Below, in pieces: positions 1 to 7,072 of a stretch of DNA of 49,356 bases (position 1 is its first letter; every line of letters begins with the position of its first letter). A program made the translations under genes and the position numbers. The stretch spans positions 1 to 49,356 of the forward strand of contig JAJYPH010000007.1 of assembly GCA_021795575.1 (NCBI GenBank), in the 5' to 3' direction. The DNA is from Bacillota bacterium (GTDB lineage: Bacteria; Bacillota; Sulfobacillia; Sulfobacillales; JAIMBI01). A model generated the notes under the pieces. It had not been told where the DNA came from. It did not search any database and worked only from the letters and a program-made list of their open reading frames with translations.

Positions 1-2
1 CC

Positions 3-548
3 GTGTGCCAGGTGCGAGACCCGTTCGGCAATGCCTGGGGATTTGTGGCGCCCGCGCCTGTCGATGTGCGGGGCGCCCAAGCGGAGGACCGGCCCTGGCT
101 CCGCGACTTATGGCGGCGAAAATGGGGTGGAGAGACCCAGGAGTACCAGGGGACGCACCATCACGTGACAGAGGTGGACGCGCTGGTGGCGTGGCGCGGC
201 GGGGCTCGGGTGGGGGCCGCCACGTTTGTGGTGGCCGGGCGGGTGGCGGAACTGGTGACGCTCAACGCGGACCCACGCGGCCAGGGAATTGGCAGCCGCC
301 TGTTGGCGGCTTGGGAGCAGGACATGGCGGGCCGCGGGGTGACGCGCCTCACGCTCACCACGACCAACGACAACCTGGACGCGCTGGCGTTGTACCAACG
401 GCGGGGCTACCGCCTCGTCCGCCTCAATCCCGAGGCCGTCATGCGGGCTCGGATGCAAAAGCCGTCCATTCCCCTGACGGGGGAGCACGGGATCGCCCTG
501 CGGGACGAGCTGGTCCTGGTCAAGCCTCTCGGCGGGGCGGAGGCGTAA
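3..548 (+). CDS. VOC-GNAT fusion protein, 5' end outside window
   Basis: The visible part is the end of a larger gene. Its first ~20 residues (RDPFGNAWGF followed by a proline-rich linker) look like the last strand of a vicinal-oxygen-chelate (glyoxalase/bleomycin-resistance) domain. The remaining ~160 residues are a GNAT N-acetyltransferase with the acetyl-CoA loop PRGQGIGSRLL and the C-terminal NLDALALYQRRGYR motif. The reading frame is open to the left edge, so the listed GTG is only the first possible start inside the window and the true start lies upstream. The stop overlaps the ATG of the next gene (TAATG), so the two are probably cotranscribed. Substrate unknown. The GNAT assignment is firm; the VOC part rests on a short tail. 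Confidence 0.8.
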   Translation: MCQVRDPFGNAWGFVAPAPVDVRGAQAEDRPWLRDLWRRKWGGETQEYQGTHHHVTEVDALVAWRGGARVGAATFVVAGRVAELVTLNADPRGQGIGSRLLAAWEQDMAGRGVTRLTLTTTNDNLDALALYQRRGYRLVRLNPEAVMRARMQKPSIPLTGEHGIALRDELVLVKPLGGAEA

Positions 549-1210
549 TGCGCTGGACCACGGTGTTTTGGGATTTGGACGGCACCCTCATCGACCCGTG
601 GGACGGCATCACCGGCGCCGTGCGCTATGCCGTGGCGGCTCTGGGCCACCCGCCGCTGGATGACGCGGCGCTGGCCGGCTTCATTGGACCGCCGCTCTTG
701 GACTCGTTTCATCGCGCGACCGGATGGGACGAGGCGCGCTGCCGCGTGGCGGTGGGCCACTACCGGGTGTATTTCCGCCGCGAGGGCATCCGCCAGCAGC
801 ACCTGTATCCCGGCATCGCCGGCCTGGTGCGGGACTTGGCCCGTCACGGGGTTCGCTAGGTGGTGGCCACCTCGAAGCCCACCCCGTTCGCCGAAGACAT
901 TGTGGACGGACACCTGCTCCGTCCGTACTTTGCGGACGTGGTCGGCTCCGAGTTGGACGGTCGGCGGGCCGCCAAGCACGAGGTGCTGCAGGCCGCCGCG
1001 GATCGACTGGGGGATCTGGACCCCACCCGCGCCGTCATGGTCGGCGATACGGCCGCCGACGTGGAGGCGGCCCACCGACTGGGGTGCGCCAGCGTGGCGG
1101 TGCACTGGGGCTACGGCCACTGGGAAGCGACTCTCCGTGAAAGGCCGATGGTGACGGTCGACCGGGTGGCCGAACTGGCACACCTGTTGATGGCGACCCC
1201 GGTCGTGTGA
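548..1210 (+). pseudogene. HAD-family phosphatase (Gph/PGP-like) interrupted by one in-frame TAG
   Basis: All four HAD motifs are present in one frame: DLDGTLID near the N-terminus, a cap domain, ATSKP (motif II), the AAKHE lysine (motif III) and VMVGDTAADVEAA (motif IV). About 220 residues in total is normal for phosphoglycolate-phosphatase-like HADs. The frame is cut by a TAG at 857-859, exactly before VVATSKP. The ORF track therefore shows two pieces, 548-859 and 860-1210. The downstream GTG could not make a working enzyme because motif I would be missing. It is a recent pseudogene, a sequencing error, or (less likely) an amber-suppressed gene. It is coupled to the upstream GNAT by TAATG. 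Confidence 0.8.
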
Positions 1211-1237
1211 GACGGGAAGTGGTGGTCTTCAGCCAGC

Positions 1238-1542
1238 TCAGTCACGCGACTCCTCCATGGCCGCCGTCAGCAGACGCAGGTCCTGGAGAGTGCCGGGAAT
1301 GTCATCTTGTACGGTGGTCCACATCTCCGGGTCCACATGACCATCGTCCTGGACAACGCGATGGCGGATCCCCGTGATGTCGGCCCAGGGAAGCTCTGGG
1401 TGGCTGGCCGTCCACGTCCGGTCAATGGGTCCCGCCGCCTCGCCCAACAGGGGGAGGGTTTCTCAGCACGGCGTCGTAGCCTTATCCTCTCGCAAGCCGT
1501 CACCATATCGGCGAGTTGCACGGCCGGGTTCCTATCGGCCAC
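1238..1542 (-). pseudogene. HepT-like HEPN (DUF86) RNase toxin, frameshifted and internally deleted
   Basis: Reading the minus strand, a GTG at 1542 opens with NPAVQLADMVTACERIR, typical of the first helix of DUF86/HepT. The frame then fails. YDAVLRN appears in a second frame and LLGEAAG...LPWADITGIRHRVVQDD in a third (ORF 1238-1447). The last stretch corresponds to the HEPN catalytic R-x4-6-H region (here RHRVVQDD, where family members have RH..H/Y). The ~20 residues usually lying between helix 1 and DAVLRN are missing. It overlaps the end of the MntA-like gene upstream, the usual operon order for MNT-HEPN pairs. With a deletion plus two shifts it cannot encode an active toxin. Confidence 0.75.
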
Positions 1543-1879
1543 GGGGGCCTTCAGGAGGAAAAACCGGGATGAGCTGCTCCTGCACGCGGTCGCGGATGAG
1601 GGGGTGAATCTCCCGCCAGGTGTGCAGGTCCACCGCTCGGCCTTCGAAGGATTGCGAGAAGCGGCGCTGAACGGCCAACAGCCGGAGCAGCCCGACCCTG
1701 TGGGTGGGAGCGAAACGCGCGATGAGGTCGATATCGCTGTGAGGGGCAAAGTCGTCCCGCGTGGCCGATCCAAACACCGATAGAGACTCAATCAGCTCCT
1801 GCCGACAAATCTGGACCACCTCGGGCAGGTGGCGTTCAACGTCCGCGCCGAGTACGCATCCACCTCCCCCAAGTGCCAC
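1532..1879 (-). CDS. MntA-like minimal nucleotidyltransferase (antitoxin of MNT/HEPN pair)
   Basis: The protein contains the minimal nucleotidyltransferase signature [24 protein letters not shown] (GSx10DxD), then [17 protein letters not shown], as in MntA antitoxins that AMPylate the HEPN toxin HepT. Length ~115 residues is typical. The chosen start is a GTG at 1879; a GTG at 1819 is also possible and would keep the whole MNT fold. The ORF track extends the frame to 2530 through the tRNA genes, which is spurious. Another frame at about 1850-1990 ([23 protein letters not shown]) looks protein-like but I could not place it; it may be another decayed piece. Because its partner is broken, this antitoxin is probably decaying too. 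Confidence 0.65.
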   Translation of the reverse strand: MALGGGGCVLGADVERHLPEVVQICRQELIESLSVFGSATRDDFAPHSDIDLIARFAPTHRVGLLRLLAVQRRFSQSFEGRAVDLHTWREIHPLIRDRVQEQLIPVFPPEGPRGR

Positions 1880-2045
1880 GCCAGGTATACGCCGATCTTG
1901 TGTGCGACGAGGCGATCGGACCCAAGAACAACCAATGCAGAGCGGGCAAGCTCCTGGATGTCGATGTGACGTAGGGGCCAGTACGGTTGTGGAGGGAATG
2001 TCCCGATTCACGCCAACGCCGAAGGCGCCAAGATGCATTGAAAAG

Positions 2046-2130
<85 letters not shown>

Positions 2131-2137
2131 GAAAAAT

Positions 2138-2224
2138 TGGTGCCGAAGGAGGGACTCGAACCCACACGAGCTTACGCTCACGGCGCCCTGAACACCGCGT
2201 GTCTGCCAGTTTCACCACTTCGGC
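2138..2224 (-). tRNA. tRNA-Leu (anticodon CAG), CCA encoded
   Basis: Minus strand. The acceptor stem GCCGAAG/CTTCGGC is perfect. The anticodon loop TTCAGGG gives CAG. There is a long variable arm and TTCGAGTCC in the T arm. It is the first gene of the two-tRNA operon. Confidence 0.95.
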
Positions 2225-2237
2225 ACGAAGCAGGTTG

Positions 2238-2266
2238 ATTGTATCAGAGGGCGCGGGGGCATGCAA
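2238..2266 (-). promoter_or_regulatory. Sigma-A promoter of the tRNA-Leu pair
   Basis: On the minus strand TTGCAT (2261-2266) and TACAAT (2238-2243) are separated by exactly 17 bp. The -10 ends 13 nt before the first tRNA base. Both hexamers are within two mismatches of consensus. Confidence 0.75.
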
Positions 2267-2374
2267 GGCATTTGGGGCTCGATGATGAAACCTGTGGGCT
2301 GGGCAGGTCGGAAAGGAGCGGCAGTACGTCCAATTCGTTGACAGCTGACATCGACGGAATAGGATGCCCCCGCT

Positions 2375-3131
2375 ATGGAGGAGTACAACGCAGAGTTGGC
2401 GACGGTGCTGGGGTTGGCGCGAGAACCGGTGGACGCGGTGCAAGCCGCCGCCACGGGGTGGACGGTGCCGGTGCGGAGTCCGCGGCCGGCGGGCTGTTCG
2501 GCGGGCGGCGGCCCGCGCTGGCACCGGCATGGGACGCTACGGCCCCGGGGGGTCGCCGATACGTGGGCGGCGGATGCACCGGTCCCGGTGGCCTGGACGC
2601 CGGTCCGATACCGGTGTGTGGCATGCCACTATGTGACCCAAGTGACCCAACCGCGGCGGGTCGGGCTGAGGCCCTGGCAGCGGTGGAGCCGGCCGCCCAG
2701 CAGGCGGCCCGCGACGCGTGGTTCGCGCGGCTCTCGGCGGACGGCCGGGCGCATCCGTGGCGTCTGCATCGTTATGAAGGCGGCTTATCGGAAGGCCATC
2801 CAGCGGGCCTGGCCCTCGGCCAGGTGGTGTTGGACCCCTTCCCCCTCGTCAAGATGGCGCGCACCGGCTCGACGAAATCCGGTGCCTCGAACAGACGCCC
2901 ATCCGCCGGTGGCCGCTCCTCAAAGGCGTTGAGCCGTTGCGCCCGCGCCACGTCGACGCCCTCGCCACCCGTCCGGCCCCTATCCCGCACTGGAGGCCCT
3001 GCACCGCCTGAACGCCGAGGCGTGTGACCATGCGGAAGGCTATGCCTGGGCGCAGACGGTCCAGCGGTGGCGGCCCCCGATCCGGGCGTGGTGGCAGCTC
3101 GGCCGCGCGGTCAGCGCCAGGGCCGGCGCCT
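2375..3131 (+). pseudogene. ISL3-type transposase relic, copy 1
   Basis: An ATG at 2375 opens a frame whose WHRHGTLRP...PVRYRCVACHYVT matches the zinc-binding N-terminal domain of ISL3 transposases (a short CxxC just before a tandem repeat). Further on, KAAYRKAIQRAWPSA shifts frame into VVLDPFPLVKMART, equal to the family's Y..AI...P.A..V.D.FH..K motif, with the usual histidine replaced by proline. It shifts again into LDEIRCLEQ, then to NAEACDHAEGYAWAQTVQRWRP. At least three frameshifts and a missing central region (the first catalytic aspartates) show it is dead. The N-terminal third is repeated in direct orientation at 4629-4930. Confidence 0.75.
2385..2680 (+). repeat. Direct repeat A1 (with 4629-4930)
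   Basis: This ~300-bp stretch matches 4629-4930 with long identical blocks, for example the segment ending in GGTGTGTGGCATGCCACTAT. It ends in a short tandem GTGACCCAA, present twice here and three times (with one extra C) in the other copy. It covers the N-terminal coding part of both ISL3 relics. Confidence 0.85.
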
Positions 3132-3596
3132 GAGGCTGCAGGCGGCCTCGGGGCACCGGATCCAACGGATTCCCGACGGCGACGGCTATCGGGTGCCAGC
3201 GTGGGCGGGCGCGCCCATCGCCCTGTAGTCCGATCCTCTGCCGCTGGAGCATGCGCAGGGCGTGGCGGAGGACTGGGTGCGCGGCCAGGACGGCGGTGGG
3301 CTTGCCCGCAAGGACGCGAAGGGCGCCAACTCCCCCCGTCCGCGAAGCCAGTGGCACGGGCCCGCACCTGGCGGTTGAACTTGCCGGATGGGACCACGCG
3401 GGAAGGCGCGCACGACGCCTGGGAAGGGGCGATGGCGCAGGCCCGCCTGCAGGACCCCACCGCCCCCTGGCGACAGGATCCCACCACGCCCAAGCAGATC
3501 GCGTGGCTTACGGCGCACCGCATCCGGGTGCGCGAGGGGCCCACCAAGGGTGAGGCGGCCGATCGGATGAGCCGCATCATGGGGCGGTCGTCATGA
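3117..3596 (+). pseudogene. Remnant of a helicase-like protein C-terminus (tentative)
   Basis: Three consecutive pieces in different frames look like one protein: RQGRRLRLQAASGH...GYRVPAWAG ending at TAG 3226, then PLPLEHAQGVAEDWVRGQDGG, then PPSAKPVARARTW...TPKQIAWLTAHRIRVREG to the stop at 3594. The repeated P-x-x-x-K-Q-x-A/V-x-L/A pattern resembles the C-terminal tails of DEAD/SNF2-type helicases. I recognise it only by pattern and no ATPase motifs remain in the window. It directly abuts the broken end of ISL3 relic 1, so the junction looks like a deletion or insertion scar. The family name is uncertain; the broken state is clear. Confidence 0.4.
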
Positions 3597-3663
3597 AACG
3601 ATTCGGCCACGTCGAACGTGAAGTGTGGTACGATATGCGGTACTATATGAAGGGGTGGTTCTG

Positions 3664-3912
3664 ATGGGCATTACCGCGAGTGAGGCTCGCCGTGGTCTGT
3701 TTCCGCTCATCCAGCAGGTGAACGATGACCGTGCGGCCATCGTGATCACATCGAAGCGGGGCAACGCCGTGCTCATGTCGGCGGACGAGTACGCCGCCTG
3801 GCAGGAGACCGCGTACCTGTTCCGTTCGCCAGCCAATGCGCGCCGACTGCTCGATGCCGCCGACGCCGCAACACGAGGCGACATCACCGAACATCCCTTG
3901 GACCGGACGTGA
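3664..3912 (+). CDS. yefM: YefM/Phd-family antitoxin
   Basis: An 82-residue protein starting MGITASEARRGLFPLIQQVNDD, with VITSKRGNAVLMSADEYAAWQETAYL, the standard Phd/YefM DNA-binding N-terminus. The C-terminal ~30 residues (LLDAADAATRGDITEH) are the toxin-wrapping tail. The ORF track starts it earlier at 3625. The ATG at 3664 is preferred because the family begins here and AAGGGGTGG lies just upstream. Its stop overlaps the toxin GTG (GTGA). Such antitoxins repress their own operon. The pair sits between two transposase relics but is intact. Confidence 0.9.
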   Translation: MGITASEARRGLFPLIQQVNDDRAAIVITSKRGNAVLMSADEYAAWQETAYLFRSPANARRLLDAADAATRGDITEHPLDRT

Positions 3913-4172
3913 GGCTCGTCTTCACGCCGCAAGCTTGGGAAGATTATGTCTACTGGCAGCGCCATGACCGCGGGTTGGTCACGCGCATCAACCGGTTGGT
4001 TGATGACGCCTTGCGACACCCCACCACTGGGATCGGCAAACCGGAGGCGCTGAAATATGGCATTGCTGGCGCCTGGTCGCGACGCATTACGGAGGAGCAC
4101 CGGTTGGTGTACCAACTGGCCGGGGACGATCTTGTGATCTTGCAGGCACGCTATCACTATGGACAGCCATAG
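3909..4172 (+). CDS. yoeB: YoeB-family mRNA interferase toxin
   Basis: 87 residues, the normal size for YoeB, a ribosome-dependent RNase of the RelE fold. Residues expected for catalysis can be seen: the glutamate in GKPEALK, the arginines in SRRITEEHRLVYQL and the C-terminal His-Tyr in RYHYGQP. GTG start inside the antitoxin stop (4-bp overlap), giving translational coupling. Nothing in the sequence suggests inactivation. Confidence 0.92.
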   Translation: MRLVFTPQAWEDYVYWQRHDRGLVTRINRLVDDALRHPTTGIGKPEALKYGIAGAWSRRITEEHRLVYQLAGDDLVILQARYHYGQP

Positions 4173-4628
4173 ACCCCCTGGCCGGTCTCGTGGAAGCCAG
4201 GGGTCGGAGGCTACCGCCTGCCCACAGAACGTCACCGCATCGCGTTGCCACAAGAGACCCCTCCGAAACAAGTCCCGGCGCGGCGAAAGTCCCCCGGTCC
4301 CTTCGACAAAGGGCACCTCGGCGATCCATACTTTAGCGGGGGCTATCTCCGCCGCGCCCCGGACTTCCACGATGCTCGCCTCCGCCACCGCCGCTCTACG
4401 ACCCCACGGTGGCCGCGCGGCCCGAATTGTCTGGCGCACAGCGCGTCCGCGGATCACCGAGGCCCACTGGTCGCTACGCACAGGGAGCTGACCGGAGCCC
4501 AATAGCAAGACTGCTCGCGGTGGTGGCGGATTCGTGGTGTAAAAAGGCGGGTTGCCGCCGGGTCCCTGAGTCAAAAAGCGGTAGTCGACGCGGAGGGCGC
4601 ACGTCAAGCTCGGCCGGGCTCTAGGGTA
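4173..4628 (+). other. Gene-free stretch between yoeB and ISL3 relic 2
   Basis: No convincing gene on either strand. GTGGTGTAAAAA at about 4539-4550 resembles the GTGGTGTAAAAT block in front of the IS256 relic at 42 kb, so an old insertion end may lie here. Otherwise I see nothing. Confidence 0.4.
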
Positions 4629-4930
4629 TAACGCAGAGTTGGCGACAGTGCTGGGGTTGGCGCGAGAACCGGTGGACGCGGTGCAAGCCAACGCCACGGG
4701 GTGGACGGTGCCGGTGCGGAGTCCGCGGCCGGCGGCCTGTTCGGCGGGCGGTGGCACGCGCAGGCACCGGCATGGGACGGTGCGGCCCCCGGGGGATCGC
4801 CCATCCGTGGGTGGCGGGATGCGCCGGTCCAGGTGGCCTGGACGCCGGTCCGATACCGGTGTGTGGCATGCCACTATGTGACCCCAAGTGACCCAAGTGA
4901 CCCCAGCGCGCCGGTCGGGCTGCGGCCGTG
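4629..4930 (+). repeat. Direct repeat A2 (with 2385-2680)
   Basis: Second copy of the ISL3 N-terminal segment, same orientation. It carries three GTGACCC(C)AA units against two in the first copy. Confidence 0.85.
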
Positions 4931-5097
4931 GTGCTCCCCGCCGGGATCCCGGTCGTCAACGCCGCCACGAGGGCGGCCGCGCCGGCGGCATCATTCGCGA
5001 ACCCCCCGTGGCCATAGCGCCCGTGGCCGGCCGTACCGGTCACGGCCACCGGGACGCGGGCGCGACGCCCGTCGATGCCCACCAAGATGGTTTTCAT
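4931..5097 (-). mobile_element. IS110-family transposase/recombinase, N-terminal fragment
   Basis: On the minus strand an ATG at 5097, preceded by a strong AAGGAGGTGG, opens MKTILVGIDGRRARVPVAVTGT and FANDAAGAAALVAAL. This matches the N-terminal DEDD (RuvC-like) domain of IS110 recombinases: the first catalytic Asp in VGID and the F.N...G...L segment. The similarity ends after ~55 residues, where the frame runs into the ISL3 repeat, so the rest of the gene has been lost. Assignment is by pattern; moderate confidence. Confidence 0.55.
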
Positions 5098-5387
5098 CTG
5101 AACCACCTCCTTTCTGGGCGACCGTCTCGGATCGGGGAGCCTCGCCGCCCGGCGCCCCGTGGGAGGCCGCGATGGGCGGACCCGGGCGAGGCGGCAATCT
5201 CTCGGAGCGCTCGGGCGCAAGGGGGAAATGGCCTGTCTCTCGATCGGACGTCACCCTCCCATTCGGCGGGGGCCCCCGACCTCCTGGATCACGGCCTCGG
5301 TCGCGGTCCGCCTCACGGCGATCGTTGCCCAGGCGCTTAGGTCCAGGTCGACGGTTGAGAGACACGTCTGTCACGATCGATCTATAG
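5098..5387 (-). other. Possible IS110 non-coding end (bridge-RNA region) upstream of the fragment
   Basis: About 290 bp lie between the IS110 start codon and the point where the ISL3 C-terminal frame resumes. No coding potential is evident. In the IS110 family the left end ahead of the recombinase is known to encode the structured bridge RNA. Position and length fit, but I did not confirm a fold. Confidence 0.25.
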
Positions 5388-5644
5388 GGAGGGCCGCGCC
5401 AGTGGCTCCACGCCCCGGCCGCTGCCCAGCTCTCGCGCTGGCTCATCAACGCCGAGGCGTGTGACCATGCGGAAACGGTCAAGCGGTGGCGGCCCGCGAT
5501 CCTGGCGCGGTGGGAGCTCGGCCGCGCGGTCACCAACGGGTTCCTTGAAGGCGGCCACACGAAAATCAAAGCGCAAGAGCGCCTGAGCGACGGGTTTCGC
5601 AACCGCGCTCGCTATCGACGGAAGATGTTGCTCGGCTTCCTTCC

Positions 5645-5673
5645 ACTTGCCGCGGTGGGTGGGGCGATATACT
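5645..5673 (+). promoter_or_regulatory. Possible promoter of the dioxygenase gene
   Basis: TATACT at 5668-5673 is a good -10. ACTTGC at 5645-5650 is a weak -35 at 17 bp. It overlaps the end of the ISL3 relic, so insertion debris may supply the promoter. Confidence 0.4.
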
Positions 5674-5726
5674 GATGGCATGCCGCTGTCATGCCGCGCG
5701 GTAGCGGCGTGCAAGGAGGAATCGCC

Positions 5727-6524
5727 GTGACGAAGTCGCTCCGCATGCCCGTGCTGTTTATCGCCCACGGGTCCCCCATGATTGCGCTGGAGGACAGTGC
5801 TTACACGAAATTTTTGAACCAGTTGGCAGCCACCTTGCCGGCTCCGACGGCGATCGCGATGTTCTCGGCCCACTGGGAAGAGTCCGTGCAAACCGTGAAT
5901 GGCGGGGCGCGGCTCGAGACCATGTACGATTTCGGGGGCTTTCCCGAGGCTCTGTACCAGGTGCGCTACAACCCTCCGGGCGACCCCGCGCTGGCCCGGC
6001 GCGTGGGCGCGCTCCTGGCGGACGCCGGCGTCGAGCATCGCGTGGAGCAGAGCCGCGCTCTGGACCATGGCGCGTGGACCATCCTGCACCGGGTGTTTCC
6101 GGCCCAGACGGTTCCCGTGGTGGAGCTGTCCGTCAATGCGCGGCTGACTCCCGCGGAGCAGTACGCCATCGGCCGCGCCCTGTCGCCCCTGCGCGATGAC
6201 GGCGTGCTGATCCTGGCCAGCGGCGTCACCGTGCACAACTTTGCCATGATGCGCGAGGCGCGCGACGATGGACAGGCGGCGCCGTGGGCGGAGGCGTTCG
6301 AAGCGTGGCTGGACGACGCGGTGCGGCACTGGCAGCTGGACGATCTCTTTCACTATGCGGACCGGGCGCCGGAGGCCCAAAAGGCGGTGCCGCCCCGGGC
6401 GCGCGAGCACTTTGTGCCGCTGTTGTACGCCGCGGGGGCGGCCGATGCGACCCGGCGCGCGCGGGTCCTGTATCGCGACTTTCCCTGGGGTGTGATGAGC
6501 AATACGGTTTATCGCTTCGACTAA
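5727..6524 (+). CDS. DODA-type (LigB superfamily) extradiol ring-cleavage dioxygenase
   Basis: 265 residues. It has the histidines typical of the YgiD/4,5-DOPA-dioxygenase-like branch, which bind a single metal ion: IAHGSP near residue 14, FSAHWE near 48, LDHGAWTIL near 112 and REHFVPLLYA near 226. Members open catechol-type rings; the physiological substrate is unknown. The GTG at 5727 is preferred over the upstream ATG at 5691 in the track because GCAAGGAGGA lies 7 nt before it and family proteins start just ahead of PVLFIAHGSP. It stands alone, with the ccm operon starting ~60 bp downstream. Confidence 0.9.
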   Translation: MTKSLRMPVLFIAHGSPMIALEDSAYTKFLNQLAATLPAPTAIAMFSAHWEESVQTVNGGARLETMYDFGGFPEALYQVRYNPPGDPALARRVGALLADAGVEHRVEQSRALDHGAWTILHRVFPAQTVPVVELSVNARLTPAEQYAIGRALSPLRDDGVLILASGVTVHNFAMMREARDDGQAAPWAEAFEAWLDDAVRHWQLDDLFHYADRAPEAQKAVPPRAREHFVPLLYAAGAADATRRARVLYRDFPWGVMSNTVYRFD

Positions 6525-6586
6525 CCGCATCAGGCGTTGGATGCACCGGGCCAGATTGGTCGACGTGTTACAATGTTCCGTGAATC

Positions 6587-7015
6587 ATGGGAAGGCCGGT
6601 GGCGCCCGTGTCCAAGAAGCTCCGCATCAAGATTGGCGCCGTCCTGGTGCTGGCGGCGCTGGTGTACTTGGGTTTGCAGGCCACCAAAAGCTTCTCGCAG
6701 TATTTCGTGCCGGTGGCGCAGTATCAGAATCAGCTGGCCCGGTTCAAGGGGCAGATCATTCGGGTCCAAGGGCGCCTCTTGGCTCAGAGCGTGCACTACA
6801 ACCCGTCCACCGAGGTGCTGACGTTTCTGCTGGCGTCCGGGGGGCAGACGATGCGGGTCCGCTACGTCGGCGCCCTTCCGACCGAAGAGTTTAAAAATGC
6901 ACATGCCATCGTTGAGGGCGAAATGGGCAAGGGCGGCGTGTTTGTCGCCGAGAAGCTGATGGTCCAGTGCCCCAATCACATCGTCCCGGTTACCACGTCC
7001 AGCGCCGCCGGATAG
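6587..7015 (+). CDS. ccmE: Cytochrome c maturation protein CcmE (heme chaperone), Cys variant
   Basis: A ~142-residue protein: short cytoplasmic tail, one membrane anchor (IGAVLVLAALVYLGL), then an OB-fold with IRVQGRLLAQSVHYN and AIVEGEMGKGG. CcmE binds heme covalently outside the membrane and passes it to CcmF. The classic HxxxY motif is replaced by a cysteine at about residue 128 in LMVQCPNHIVP. This matches the known Cys-type CcmE (CxxxY) except that the tyrosine position holds isoleucine, with a histidine one residue earlier. The start is uncertain: ATG 6587 lacks a clear RBS, and GTG 6608 (VSKKLRIK) is possible. First gene of the ccm operon. Confidence 0.9.
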   Translation: MGRPVAPVSKKLRIKIGAVLVLAALVYLGLQATKSFSQYFVPVAQYQNQLARFKGQIIRVQGRLLAQSVHYNPSTEVLTFLLASGGQTMRVRYVGALPTEEFKNAHAIVEGEMGKGGVFVAEKLMVQCPNHIVPVTTSSAAG

Positions 7016-7072
7016 CGGGTTTGCGGGCTGCCGCAGCCCGCAAACGGGCGCGCGCGAGTTGGAGGGTGCACG

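Larger units (their letters stand above)
4629..5675 (+). pseudogene. ISL3-type transposase relic, copy 2, interrupted
   Basis: The N-terminal third (4629-4930) repeats copy 1, again with the RYRCVACHYVT zinc-binding strand. The C-terminal end is present at about 5388-5675: QWLHAPAAAQLSRWLINAEACDHAETVKRWRP, then GRAVTNGFLEGGHTKIKAQERLSDGFRN, the ISL3 NG.vEG.N..iK block, ending at TGA 5673. About 450 bp between the two pieces are foreign and contain the start of an IS110-type gene on the other strand. Copy 1 lacks the C-terminal block, so the relics do not derive simply from one another. Confidence 0.75.

Noticed and set aside
857-859. TAG as pyrrolysine or programmed readthrough in the HAD gene
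   Set aside because: No amber-decoding machinery is visible, and the context (loop before motif II) gives no reason for a special residue.
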